Positions 1 to 6,125 of a stretch of DNA of 7,454 bases are shown here, piece after piece. The position numbers and the translations under genes are program-made. How positions within the stretch are numbered: the stretch's first letter is position 1; every line of letters starts with the position of its first letter. A model generated the notes under the pieces. It made no database searches. It was not told the DNA's origin and saw only the letters and a list, made by a program, of their open reading frames with translations. Origin of the DNA: DATCRE01 sp964235605 (GTDB lineage: Bacteria > Bacteroidota > Bacteroidia > Cytophagales > Cyclobacteriaceae); contig CAXSCR010000105.1 in NCBI GenBank assembly GCA_964235605.1, positions 1-7,454 on the forward strand. The letters run 5' to 3'.

Positions 1-2
1 CC

Positions 3-107
3 AGAACTGGGGCACAATTGGTAGCTGATTATCAACACATTGCATATAGTATTCTCAAACAATTCCATTACTTTTCCGTGGCTAAGTTATTACCTAATCA
101 TTATTAA
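3..107 (+). CDS. possible C-terminal tail of a truncated rightward gene
   Basis: One forward frame is open from the left window edge to a TAA at 105-107 and would encode about 34 residues, beginning RTGAQLVADYQH and ending KLLPNHY. The stop lies 14 bases from the stop of the leftward repressor gene, a common convergent layout. No domain is recognisable in so short a piece. The opposite strand also has a short open frame reaching the edge (ATG at 68-66, about 22 codons), so the assignment is uncertain. In many temperate elements the gene beyond the repressor is an integrase or host-interaction gene, but nothing here shows that. Confidence 0.3.
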   Translation, partial: RTGAQLVADYQHIAYSILKQFHYFSVAKLLPNHY

Positions 108-121
108 CCTATTACTTACCA

Positions 122-523
122 TTAATTTATTCTTTTTCTAAACTCATCATTTTCCTTCTCCAATCTTCTATTGTCTTTTTCTAAAAGTTCAATGGTTCTT
201 TTCATTGATGAGATAAGCATTTGCATTTTATCTTCTTCCATTACCGCTTGCGTATTAGACACTATATGGTCGCGTGGGTTTGCGACCGGAGTTGTTTCAT
301 TTTTCGCGTCTTCAGTCTCTTCACCATTCAAAAGCCACATAAAAGGAAACCCTGTTAACTCTGCCACTCCCCTAATGAAAATGACAGAATCAATTTCACC
401 TTCTCCCAATAACCGTTCGCTTACCGATGGCTGTGCTCTATTTAGCTTTTTAGCTAATTGAGATAGATTTTTTCCCGACCGCTCCAAAGCGATTCTAATT
501 CGTTCTTTTGACGTTGTTTTCAA
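122..523 (-). CDS. XRE-family phage-type transcriptional repressor with C-terminal coiled coil
   Basis: This 133-residue protein is probably the lysogeny repressor, a DNA-binding regulator acting on the adjacent intergenic region. Residues 5-66 form a lambda-repressor-like HTH: LSQLAKKLN fits the second helix and QPSVSERLLG the recognition helix. A polar linker (about 68-95) leads to a charged heptad-like helix (95-131, rich in K, E, L and I) that should form a dimerising coiled coil. No S24 peptidase (LexA/CI-type) domain is present, so induction by RecA-stimulated self-cleavage is not expected. The start is TTG at 523-521: no in-frame ATG lies nearby upstream, and the HTH begins only a few residues in, so a later start would break the domain. 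It is divergent from the Cro-like gene at 610, the classic switch arrangement. The fold is clear; the repressor role is inferred from position. Confidence 0.88.
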   Translation of the reverse strand: MKTTSKERIRIALERSGKNLSQLAKKLNRAQPSVSERLLGEGEIDSVIFIRGVAELTGFPFMWLLNGEETEDAKNETTPVANPRDHIVSNTQAVMEEDKMQMLISSMKRTIELLEKDNRRLEKENDEFRKRIN

Positions 524-537
524 GGAATTAAAAATAT

Positions 538-595
538 ATATCGGTAATCCCTTGACATTACGTATTGGATTTTCCGATACTTGTATATAGGTAAT
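538..595. promoter_or_regulatory. probable operator/promoter region of the repressor-Cro switch
   Basis: The gap between the divergent regulators holds an imperfect palindrome at 562-580: arms GTATTGGA and TCCGATAC around a TTT spacer, 7 of 8 positions complementary. It is flanked by two direct repeats, ATATCGGTAAT (538-548) and ATATAGGTAAT (585-595), matching at 10 of 11 positions. The core TATCGG in the left repeat also matches the reverse complement of the right palindrome arm, so all these elements share one half-site theme. A TTGACA at 552-557 and a TACTTG at 578-583 could form part of the rightward promoter, overlapped by the palindrome, but neither a sigma-70 nor a Bacteroidetes-type (TTTG / TAnnTTTG) promoter fits perfectly. 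Binding by the repressor and the Cro-like protein is inferred from position. Confidence 0.6.
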
Positions 596-609
596 GAATC
601 AGTAATACA

Positions 610-840
610 ATGATAATAGATAGTGAATTAAGGAAAAAACTTACAAGGCATTTGCCGTCTGACTACCAAAAACAAGGAGCAAAAGCTACAGGCTTTTCCC
701 GGTCTATGATATATAAAGTCCTGTCCGGACTTGTTGAGCAGGATGAAATAGCGGAGTGGCTGATACATAAGGCTTTACAGATTAAAAATGATAAAGATAA
801 AAAGCGTTCAAAGCTATCTGAAATTGCTAAAGAACTATAA
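610..840 (+). CDS. Cro-like small HTH DNA-binding protein
   Basis: A 76-residue basic protein. Residues about 19-40 read as a helix-turn-helix: YQKQGAKATG as the positioning helix and SRSMIYKVLSG as the recognition helix, followed by a third helix (EIAEWLIHKAL) and a lysine-rich tail (60-76). Small HTH proteins with a G-(Y/F)-S-x-S-x-(I/V)-x-K-V-L-x-G pattern occur next to repressors in Bacteroidetes phages; I recognise the pattern, not a specific named gene. It is the first rightward gene, starting 86 bases from the divergent repressor start, and would be controlled by the operator between them. The likely role is a Cro-type anti-repressor that shuts off the repressor, or an early activator. 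There is no Shine-Dalgarno sequence before the ATG, as is usual for Bacteroidetes. Confidence 0.8.
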   Translation: MIIDSELRKKLTRHLPSDYQKQGAKATGFSRSMIYKVLSGLVEQDEIAEWLIHKALQIKNDKDKKRSKLSEIAKEL

Positions 841-1089
841 GTTTTGGATAAACAAATCACTATATGGAATGTTCAGTTAACCTTGTTAAATATTACATCA
901 TGGAAAAGATAAAAACCAAACCCATCGGACTGATTGAAGTGCATAAAGTCTGTTATTATTAAGTGGACTCAGACATGATTTTTTAAAGCCCCTCGAACCA
1001 ATTTCTACTTTCTTAATGAGTAGCCCCTGGCCAAGCTTCAAAAAAGCTCAGGAGTATATCGCTATGTCTATTAAATACTAAAAAACTCA
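841..1089. other. gene-poor stretch, possibly with a broken small gene
   Basis: No ordinary gene fits here. An ATG at 900 opens a 20-codon frame (MEKIKTKPIGLIEVHKVCYY) ending at 962. A second frame is open from 947 to a TAA at 1079-1081 (44 codons, ending with ATG-started MSSPWPSFKKAQEYIAMSIKY, 1016-1081) but lacks a good start before 1016. Joining the two by a frame change near 945-955 would give a protein of about 60 residues, so this may be one small gene with a frameshift, or only chance. A weak stem (AGCTT/AAGCT at about 1034-1048, with CCTG/CAGG outside it) lies within the second frame and has no T-run after it. No RNA gene is recognised. Confidence 0.25.
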
Positions 1090-1245
1090 ATGGAAGTTCA
1101 ACGGGTGATTGATAAACATAGGGAACTCCTTAATGAATTACCAATACAGAATGAACTTCTTAAAAAGCAGTGTACTATGGTTAAAGAACAGATTAGTGCA
1201 GCTCGCACAAAACTGAAAAGTATAGAATCGAAGAACAGTAAATAA
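1090..1245 (+). CDS. short coiled-coil hypothetical protein (51 aa)
   Basis: The frame from ATG 1090 to TAA 1243-1245 encodes 51 residues starting MEVQRVIDKHRELLNEL and ending SIESKNSK. The composition is almost wholly helix-forming and charged (K, E, Q, L), with hydrophobic residues at roughly heptad spacing, so a single amphipathic helix or short coiled coil is expected. It is supported as a gene by position: its stop is separated by one base from the ATG of the next small gene, the same tight spacing seen through the rest of the operon. It is short enough to be missed by length cut-offs. No function is recognised; small helical early proteins of this sort are common in phages and often bind host factors, but that is only general knowledge. 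Confidence 0.6.
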   Translation: MEVQRVIDKHRELLNELPIQNELLKKQCTMVKEQISAARTKLKSIESKNSK

Positions 1246-1246
1246 T

Positions 1247-1429
1247 ATGGTAAACCATTCAGATCTGGGTTTGATGATTTTGCATCTAGTGTTAATGGAG
1301 GAATCTAAAAAAACACAATTTTTTAAACGCAAGGCGGACGAATGTTACGACCAGCTCCTTACCCGTGTTACAATAGATCATTTAAATGAACTGCAAAAAA
1401 TCAAAACTGAATTATTAAAACAAAACTAA
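1247..1429 (+). CDS. small helical hypothetical protein (60 aa)
   Basis: This frame encodes up to 60 residues. The region from residue 17 (MEESKKTQFFKRKADECY) to the end (LNELQKIKTELLKQN) is charged and helical, while the first 16 residues (MVNHSDLGLMILHLVL) are different in character. The ATG at 1247 follows the previous stop by one base; an internal ATG at 1295 would give 44 residues and could be the true start. The stop is two bases before the next ATG, so it is likely translated as part of the same operon. No family is recognised. Function unknown. Confidence 0.6.
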   Translation: MVNHSDLGLMILHLVLMEESKKTQFFKRKADECYDQLLTRVTIDHLNELQKIKTELLKQN

Positions 1430-1431
1430 TC

Positions 1432-1704
1432 ATGGTAAAGACAGCAGAAGAATTAATCATAGAAGAAAAGTTAGCCGCAATAAAGGCAATCAATGATGAC
1501 AAGGAAAAGGCAGAAAAAAGCATTGAAGCAATACTCAAAATAAAAGAAGAACATAGCACGCCATCTATTGTGATATCCATTCAATCCAACGGCAGAGAAT
1601 TGATATTTACTATACCTACAGAGATTATCACCAAAGGCATATATGAATACTATGCAAATAAAAGTAAGGAGCTAATCAAGCAAGCGGAATCACTAATGAA
1701 GTAA
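1432..1704 (+). CDS. hypothetical early protein, helix-strand-helix (90 aa)
   Basis: A 90-residue protein with a charged N-terminal helix (about 5-40, rich in K, E, A and I), a short beta-like centre (STPSIVISIQSNGRELIFTI, about 42-61), and a C-terminal helix (IYEYYANKSKELIKQAESLMK). There are no cysteines, signal peptide or membrane segment, so it is expected to be soluble. The central beta pair flanked by helices suggests a small folded domain rather than only a coiled coil. The ATG lies two bases after the preceding stop and the stop seven bases before the next gene, consistent with co-transcription. I do not recognise the family. Confidence 0.7.
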   Translation: MVKTAEELIIEEKLAAIKAINDDKEKAEKSIEAILKIKEEHSTPSIVISIQSNGRELIFTIPTEIITKGIYEYYANKSKELIKQAESLMK

Positions 1705-1711
1705 AAAGGAT

Positions 1712-2225
1712 ATGAGTAAAGTAATTACATTCTCAAGGGTATTCCCTTCTTATCATCCAAGGAAAGGAGAACCGACTTATTTTGTGGAGAAGGTTTGGAA
1801 NNNNNNNNNNNNNNNNNNNNNNNNNNNNNNNNNNNNNNNNNNNNNNNNNNNNNNNNNNNNNNNNNNNNNNNNNNNNNNNNNNNNNNNNNNNNNNNNNNNN
1901 AAAACACCATACTATCCGCGCTGGCCATAGATTTAAAGTAGGCGATTGGTTTAGTCCTCGTGTATGGAGCGGTAAGCCTTACAACTCAAAACAGATTCAG
2001 TTTGCACCTGATATACAGGTTAAGCAGGTTTGGGATTTTGACATAGAGCCTTTAGCTGGCGACCACCTATTACAAAGTACTCCCATCAAAATAGATGTCC
2101 TAAGAATTATCGCTGCCCATGATGGATTTACAGACCTTGATGATTTTGAATGCTGGTTTAAACTTAAAAGAGGCGAAGGTTTTTGGGGTCAAATAATATG
2201 CTGGAACGAAAACATAAACTACTAA
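1712..2225 (+). CDS. ASCH/PUA-like domain protein, interrupted by an assembly gap
   Basis: One gene spans a 100-N run at 1801-1900. The 5' part (ATG 1712, preceded by AAAAGGA, a rare Shine-Dalgarno-like site here) gives MSKVITFSRVFPSYHPRKGE followed by PTYFVEKVW. The 3' part gives KHHTIRAGHRFKVGDWFSPR, then VWSGKPYNSKQIQFAPDI, and ends in a C-terminal segment with GQIICWNE. The TIRAG motif followed by VGD and a beta-rich stretch resembles the ASCH/PUA-like fold, proposed for RNA or modified-base binding; similar proteins are frequent in Bacteroidetes phages. The two halves lie in different frames if the gap is really 100 bases, but are in frame if the missing length is a multiple of three, so the Ns look like a nominal placeholder rather than a frameshift. 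Gene identity is strong; the ASCH label is tentative and no substrate can be named. Confidence 0.75.
1801..1900. other. 100-N assembly gap
   Basis: Exactly 100 undetermined bases interrupt the ASCH-like gene. A round 100 is the common placeholder for a gap of unknown length. The reading frames on either side only join when the missing sequence has a length divisible by three, which 100 is not, so the true size differs from the drawn one. Confidence 0.95.
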
Positions 2226-2253
2226 GAACTTTCCATACCTCGTAACTAAAACC

Positions 2254-2547
2254 ATGATACACAACGAAAAACTAAAATATTCACCACGACTATTCAAATC
2301 AGGTGACACGGTGCTTATAAAAAATCAATTGGTTGGCGTCGTGCTTTCTTCCTCATTTTTTGTCAACTGTTACTTGTACCGTGTGCTGGTAGATTATAAA
2401 GATGCGGTCTACCGAATTACAAATGAAACGATTGAACAAGACGAAGAGGGACACCAAGATGATCTTGATATCCTTCTTCACTGCACTGAACATGTGGGAA
2501 TATTCTCAGCCTATGAAATAGATTTAAAAGCTTTCCCTCAAAAGTAA
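2254..2547 (+). CDS. hypothetical small beta-rich protein (97 aa)
   Basis: A 97-residue soluble protein. The first two thirds read as successive beta strands: FKSGDTVLIKNQLVGVVLSS, then CYLYRVLVDYKDAVYRI, a pattern like a small SH3/KOW-type barrel in which GD-x-V-x-I opens the barrel. An acidic linker (about residues 63-72, EQDEEGHQDD) and a C-terminal segment (ILLHCTEHVG and FSAYEIDLKA) follow. This fold reading is by eye and weak. It starts 28 bases after the ASCH-like gene and ends four bases before the next gene, so it is part of the same operon. No catalytic motif is visible. Function unknown. Confidence 0.7.
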   Translation: MIHNEKLKYSPRLFKSGDTVLIKNQLVGVVLSSSFFVNCYLYRVLVDYKDAVYRITNETIEQDEEGHQDDLDILLHCTEHVGIFSAYEIDLKAFPQK

Positions 2548-2551
2548 ATTT

Positions 2552-2752
2552 ATGAAAATGACAATGATAGAGTTTGCAATGCAGGTAAGTAAGATGCGCG
2601 AAACACAATGCGCATACTTAATTCAATGGTCGATTGCAAGGAAAACAGGCAGACCCAAGGCTTATGAATATGCGAGCGAACTCCTTGCAGAATCAAAGAG
2701 GCTGGAGCTGCAAGTGGATATTTTAACGAGTGAGATACTACTCTCTGTATAA
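2552..2752 (+). CDS. small helical phage protein of the MR-x-x-Q type (66 aa)
   Basis: A 66-residue all-helical protein. The pattern F-x-x-Q-V-x-x-M-R-x-x-Q (residues 8-19) followed by a second helix ending in L-x-x-S-K-x-L-E-x-x-V-D resembles a small protein I have often seen in Bacteroidetes phage early regions, where the usual form is M-R-x-x-Q-x-x-Y-F and S-K-x-L-E-x-x-V-D. That resemblance is from memory and its function is unknown. Three ATGs in the first five codons (2552, 2558, 2564) leave the exact start open; the first is four bases after the preceding stop. The stop is three bases before the next ATG. Confidence 0.72.
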   Translation: MKMTMIEFAMQVSKMRETQCAYLIQWSIARKTGRPKAYEYASELLAESKRLELQVDILTSEILLSV

Positions 2753-2755
2753 GTT

Positions 2756-3463
2756 ATGAGCCACCTTAAAAAGTTATTCGATTATATAGGTCGTGCAATA
2801 ACAAGTTTAGCTGCGGTCATTTTTGTGATGCTGATGACCATAACAGGCATGGTGTTGTTTAGTCATACGCTTTTTACAAATGTATTTCCAGAGGGCATGG
2901 AACCATGGGAAAAACTAAGCGCAACATGGTTAATGGCTTTAGGTTGGGAGTTTACTGTATTGATTACAACCTGTAACATCAAACATATTCACAAGCGCAT
3001 ACCGGTCGTGATGGCTATTTGCTCTGGCATTATAGTTCTGTTTTTTATACAGGCCTTCGATGATAAACAAACAGTCTTAACAATTGTACAGCGTTGGTTC
3101 GTTGGCATACTTGCAGCAACAATCAATTACATATATGCAGAGCTATTCTATAAGAAATGGAATGAGAGAAATGATTTCATTCACCTTCCAATTAAGGTCA
3201 ATCAGTTACAATCAAAGCTGGATGATAGTCGACGACAGGCCATTGAATATGAATCAAAGTTGGTCCAGCTTCAATCATCATTGAATGAAAAAATATTAAG
3301 AGCCGATCACCTTGAACGATACAAAATAAAGATTGATAAAGAGTTGACCTGCCCTCATTGCAAGTTCGTCCACGAAACTTTTGGAAGCCTTCATGCACAC
3401 AAAGGTCATTGTGCAAGCAACCCACGGAAGCAAGCAAATAATAAAGTGAATCCTATCATATAA
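2756..3463 (+). CDS. membrane protein with coiled coil and C-terminal CCHC zinc finger
   Basis: A 235-residue protein with three parts. Residues about 15-38, 57-74, 82-101 and 110-131 are hydrophobic and probably span the inner membrane, making a four-helix anchor. Residues about 146-195 are a charged coiled coil (QLQSKL, SKLVQLQSSL). Residues 199-219 form a zinc finger with C199-x2-C202-x12-H215-x3-C219; L212 sits at the classical hydrophobic position of C2H2 fingers, while F209 is shifted. H218 is an alternative ligand. A basic tail follows (NPRKQANNK). With an even number of helices and no signal peptide, the coiled coil and finger are probably cytoplasmic and could bind DNA or protein. 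It lies six bases upstream of the primase-helicase, so tethering of replication to the membrane is a reasonable guess. No named family is recognised. Confidence 0.85.
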   Translation: MSHLKKLFDYIGRAITSLAAVIFVMLMTITGMVLFSHTLFTNVFPEGMEPWEKLSATWLMALGWEFTVLITTCNIKHIHKRIPVVMAICSGIIVLFFIQAFDDKQTVLTIVQRWFVGILAATINYIYAELFYKKWNERNDFIHLPIKVNQLQSKLDDSRRQAIEYESKLVQLQSSLNEKILRADHLERYKIKIDKELTCPHCKFVHETFGSLHAHKGHCASNPRKQANNKVNPII

Positions 3464-3468
3464 AAATT

Positions 3469-5961
3469 ATGTCAACAATACTCCAAGGCATTATAAATTA
3501 TGACTATTTAATTGAGCGAATGAGCGAACTGGGCGTGTCTGAAAAAGACCGAACATTCGAGCGCATTTGGTTTCAAAATGCCAGTAGGAAAGATGACGAC
3601 GGTAAAATTGTAAACGCTGATGTAGAGCACCGCAGAGAATATAAAATTTTTGATGCTGATGAAGAAGGGAATATCATTATTCGCTATTTCAATCTGAATG
3701 GTCAGCCGTACAGGTGGCACAAGGAAGGAATCAAGCAAGCCAAAGATTACATCCGCAAGCGACTTCGTGTTGCTAAAGATTATAAATATTTTCAGGAAGC
3801 TGGCTCACCACAAAACCCTTTCTTTAATCCCGGTATCATTAAAAGATATCAGATTGCAAAAGAGGCTGCAAAACAAGCTCTAATTTCCGTGCCAGCTGAA
3901 GGCCAAGATGACGGTAGCATTGCAACGCTGTTCGTTGTCGAAGGTGAATTTAAATCATTTAAAGCATACTTAACTGGTATCGACATCATTGGCATACCAA
4001 GTATCCATGGGTTCTATAACGGAGATGTGAAGGGCAAGCTCCATGAAGATATACAAGACCTTATTATCACGTGTAAAGTTCAAAAAATCGTCTTCCTTGT
4101 AGATGCCGATCTGCTAACGCTGAAATGGGCAGAGAATAAGGATTTGTCCACGCGCGCAAATAATTTTTATAGTAGTATCAAGGCGTTCCGGGAAAGTGTG
4201 CAACTGCTAATCGATGACGATAAAGTAGCTCTTAGTTATGTATACTTCATGCATCTCAAAACTAAGTATACCAATGATGCAAAAGGTCTGGATGATTTGT
4301 ATTGCAAGTATACCTCAATGGTAATGGAAATAAATGAGGATCTGTTTCAATTCGCATTTGCTAAAAAGTACTTCGACGGGTTCCAAATCAATGATCTCAA
4401 TAAGGATGTCAATGGCCGCATATTTAAATACCTCGGTTTAACAGACGAGCAGGAGTTCTATAAGACCTATCAGGAGTTTATCGGGCCACGGGAATTTAAA
4501 TTCAAGCGTCGACGCTACCTGTATGACAATGAGAAGAAAGAAGTTGTATTCGTGCGCCATGAGGATGCAGATAAATATATGCGCATCGGCCCTGATTGGG
4601 TAAAGCAAATCACCAAGCTTAATAAGTATGGAGAAAAAGAAAACGAGCTGGTGAGCTGGAAGAAATCTGAAATAACGAGTGACTATAAGAAATGGCCTGA
4701 CTTCCTCGAGCAAATAATGAGGTATGACGACTTCTGTAATGAGCCAAATTGGAATGGTAATTACCAGCGCGTGATACAAGGGTGTTATAATCTCGTTGAG
4801 CCTTTATCATGGAAGCCAGCTCCGGGCCCAATCACTAATACAATAAAATTCCTTAAACACATTTTTCGTGGGAAGGGCAACATTCAACTTGATAGTGAAG
4901 GAAATTTTGAAAATGAGGAGTCCATCATCGGAGATCAATTTACGGTCGCCATGGATTACTTAACAATCCTATTCCGGCATCCAAAACACATGCTGCCAGT
5001 ACCGATTCTTGTGAGCCCCGAGAATGGCACCGGAAAAAGTACAGTTCTTAAATGGTTGCAGCTAATATTTGGAAGTAGCAACATGGCCATTCTTAACAAT
5101 GAACAATTCAAGATGAAGTTCAATGGTCACTACATTACCAAATTCATAATAGCAATTGATGAAGGCTTTCTCGAAGTAGATAAGAAGAGCGAAAAGGAAA
5201 GATTGAAACAGCTAGTAACAGCAGATTCCGCATACCTTGAAAACAAGGGAATGAACGTTAGGAAAATGAACTACTACGGCAAACTCTGGATAAGTAGCAA
5301 TGATGCAGACCGGGTAATGAAAATCGATGATGGAGAAAGTAGGTGGTTCGTTGTACGTGTTCCAGTAATACCTGTTGAAGAACGCGATCCTGATCTTGAA
5401 CTAAAATTAAAATCAGAGATTGAAGCCTTCTTGCATTTTCTATACAACAGACCAATCGCCCATCCCCGAAGCGACCGGTTGTGGTTTAAGCCTGAGTGGT
5501 TTATTACTGATCAATTTAAAGTCATTGTAGAAACAACAAAAAACCGCATAGACCGGGTGTTCGAAAATTGGATCCGAGAGCAATTTCTTCAATTCAACTT
5601 GCCTGTATTACGATACACAACAAGCAATCTCCTTGCAGTAATTAATGATCCGAAAACTAGCAAGTATAGAATTGATGAGCTGGAGCTTAAAAACTATCTA
5701 ACCAGTAAAGGGCTGGTGCCAGAGCCTAAATCCATTTACCATAAATCTCCAAAATGGTTCGCCGACAAAATAGAGGAGAAAACAATGGAAGCTTCAAAAC
5801 TGGAAGATTCGGATTTATTTAAGGGAACACCGACAGTCGTTTGGTGGTCTGGAACAGGCCGGCCATATACATTTAAAGCGGAAGATTGGCTTTCTGTTGA
5901 AGAGCTTTCTCAAATTTCAGCGGAACCTAAAATCGAATCTAAAGATGATTTGCCCTTCTAA
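3469..5961 (+). CDS. Toprim-SF3 primase-helicase (DUF5906-like replication protein)
   Basis: An 830-residue replication protein, presumably the main initiator/primase-helicase of the element. The N-terminal half has a Toprim core: FVVEGE (155-160, catalytic-type E158) and LVDAD (210-214, D212 and D214). No zinc-binding CHC2 motif and no evident primase polymerase domain precede it, so priming activity is not assured. The C-terminal half is a superfamily 3 helicase-type AAA+ core: Walker A ENGTGKST (518-525, K523), Walker B IAIDE (561-565), a B'-like stretch with LENKG, motif C WISSND (607-612), and an arginine-finger candidate in ESRWF (R625). SF3 enzymes form hexamers that unwind DNA in phages and plasmids. 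The last residues, ESKDDLPF, copy the SSB C-terminal peptide. The gene starts six bases after the membrane zinc-finger gene and is followed directly by an iteron array. Confidence 0.92.
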   Translation: MSTILQGIINYDYLIERMSELGVSEKDRTFERIWFQNASRKDDDGKIVNADVEHRREYKIFDADEEGNIIIRYFNLNGQPYRWHKEGIKQAKDYIRKRLRVAKDYKYFQEAGSPQNPFFNPGIIKRYQIAKEAAKQALISVPAEGQDDGSIATLFVVEGEFKSFKAYLTGIDIIGIPSIHGFYNGDVKGKLHEDIQDLIITCKVQKIVFLVDADLLTLKWAENKDLSTRANNFYSSIKAFRESVQLLIDDDKVALSYVYFMHLKTKYTNDAKGLDDLYCKYTSMVMEINEDLFQFAFAKKYFDGFQINDLNKDVNGRIFKYLGLTDEQEFYKTYQEFIGPREFKFKRRRYLYDNEKKEVVFVRHEDADKYMRIGPDWVKQITKLNKYGEKENELVSWKKSEITSDYKKWPDFLEQIMRYDDFCNEPNWNGNYQRVIQGCYNLVEPLSWKPAPGPITNTIKFLKHIFRGKGNIQLDSEGNFENEESIIGDQFTVAMDYLTILFRHPKHMLPVPILVSPENGTGKSTVLKWLQLIFGSSNMAILNNEQFKMKFNGHYITKFIIAIDEGFLEVDKKSEKERLKQLVTADSAYLENKGMNVRKMNYYGKLWISSNDADRVMKIDDGESRWFVVRVPVIPVEERDPDLELKLKSEIEAFLHFLYNRPIAHPRSDRLWFKPEWFITDQFKVIVETTKNRIDRVFENWIREQFLQFNLPVLRYTTSNLLAVINDPKTSKYRIDELELKNYLTSKGLVPEPKSIYHKSPKWFADKIEEKTMEASKLEDSDLFKGTPTVVWWSGTGRPYTFKAEDWLSVEELSQISAEPKIESKDDLPF

Positions 5962-5982
5962 CAAAAATATTTTCAAATACCG

Positions 5983-6009
5983 TGTGAGAAATGTGAGAAA
6001 TGTGAGAAA
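5983..6009 (+). repeat. three tandem TGTGAGAAA iterons (forward)
   Basis: Three perfect, directly abutting copies of the 9-mer TGTGAGAAA at 5983-5991, 5992-6000 and 6001-6009. They start 22 bases after the stop of the primase-helicase gene. Their reverse complement appears five more times downstream. Confidence 0.95.
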
Positions 6010-6069
6010 CCTTGAATATGTACTTTTTACTATTAAAAAGGGGTATAATGAAAAAACAGAAAAACCTCT

Positions 6070-6087
6070 TTTCTCACATTTCTCACA
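6070..6087 (-). repeat. two tandem TGTGAGAAA iterons (inverted)
   Basis: Two perfect inverted copies (TTTCTCACA on the given strand) at 6070-6078 and 6079-6087. They are exactly complementary to the forward copies at 5992-6009, giving an 18-base-pair inverted repeat around a 60-base AT-rich loop. Confidence 0.95.
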
Positions 6088-6098
6088 GGAAAAGTCAG

Positions 6099-6125
6099 TT
6101 TCTCACATTTCTCACATTTCTCACG
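6099..6125 (-). repeat. three tandem TGTGAGAAA iterons (inverted, last one with one change)
   Basis: Three inverted copies at 6099-6107, 6108-6116 and 6117-6125; the last ends in G instead of A. The block is separated from the preceding pair by 11 bases (6088-6098). It is complementary to the whole forward block at 26 of 27 positions, with the only mismatch at the outer end, so a second, longer hairpin competing with the 18-bp one is possible. Confidence 0.95.

Noticed and set aside
2..68. Leftward partial gene starting at ATG 68-66 and running off the window
   Set aside because: Only about 22 codons with no recognisable content; the opposite frame is longer and convergent with the repressor, but neither is certain.
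1026..1052. Rho-independent terminator (CCTG...AGCTT/AAGCT...CAGG)
   Set aside because: The stem is short with an internal mismatch loop and there is no T-run after it.
1782..2225. Independent 147-residue gene starting at 1782
   Set aside because: The start lies in the wrong frame of the upstream part of the ASCH-like gene; the apparent frame exists only because of the nominal 100-N gap.
4438..4831. Leftward frames of 113 and 70 residues inside the primase-helicase gene
   Set aside because: They lie opposite a clearly coding region with conserved motifs, have no domain and look like shadow frames.
6044..6049. TATAAT as a sigma-70 -10 box for the genes from 6177
   Set aside because: No matching -35 box lies 16-18 bases upstream, and Bacteroidetes use a different promoter consensus; it may simply be part of the AT-rich spacer.
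5983..6125. CRISPR array
   Set aside because: The repeats are 9 bases, abut directly, occur in both orientations and have no unique spacers or cas genes.
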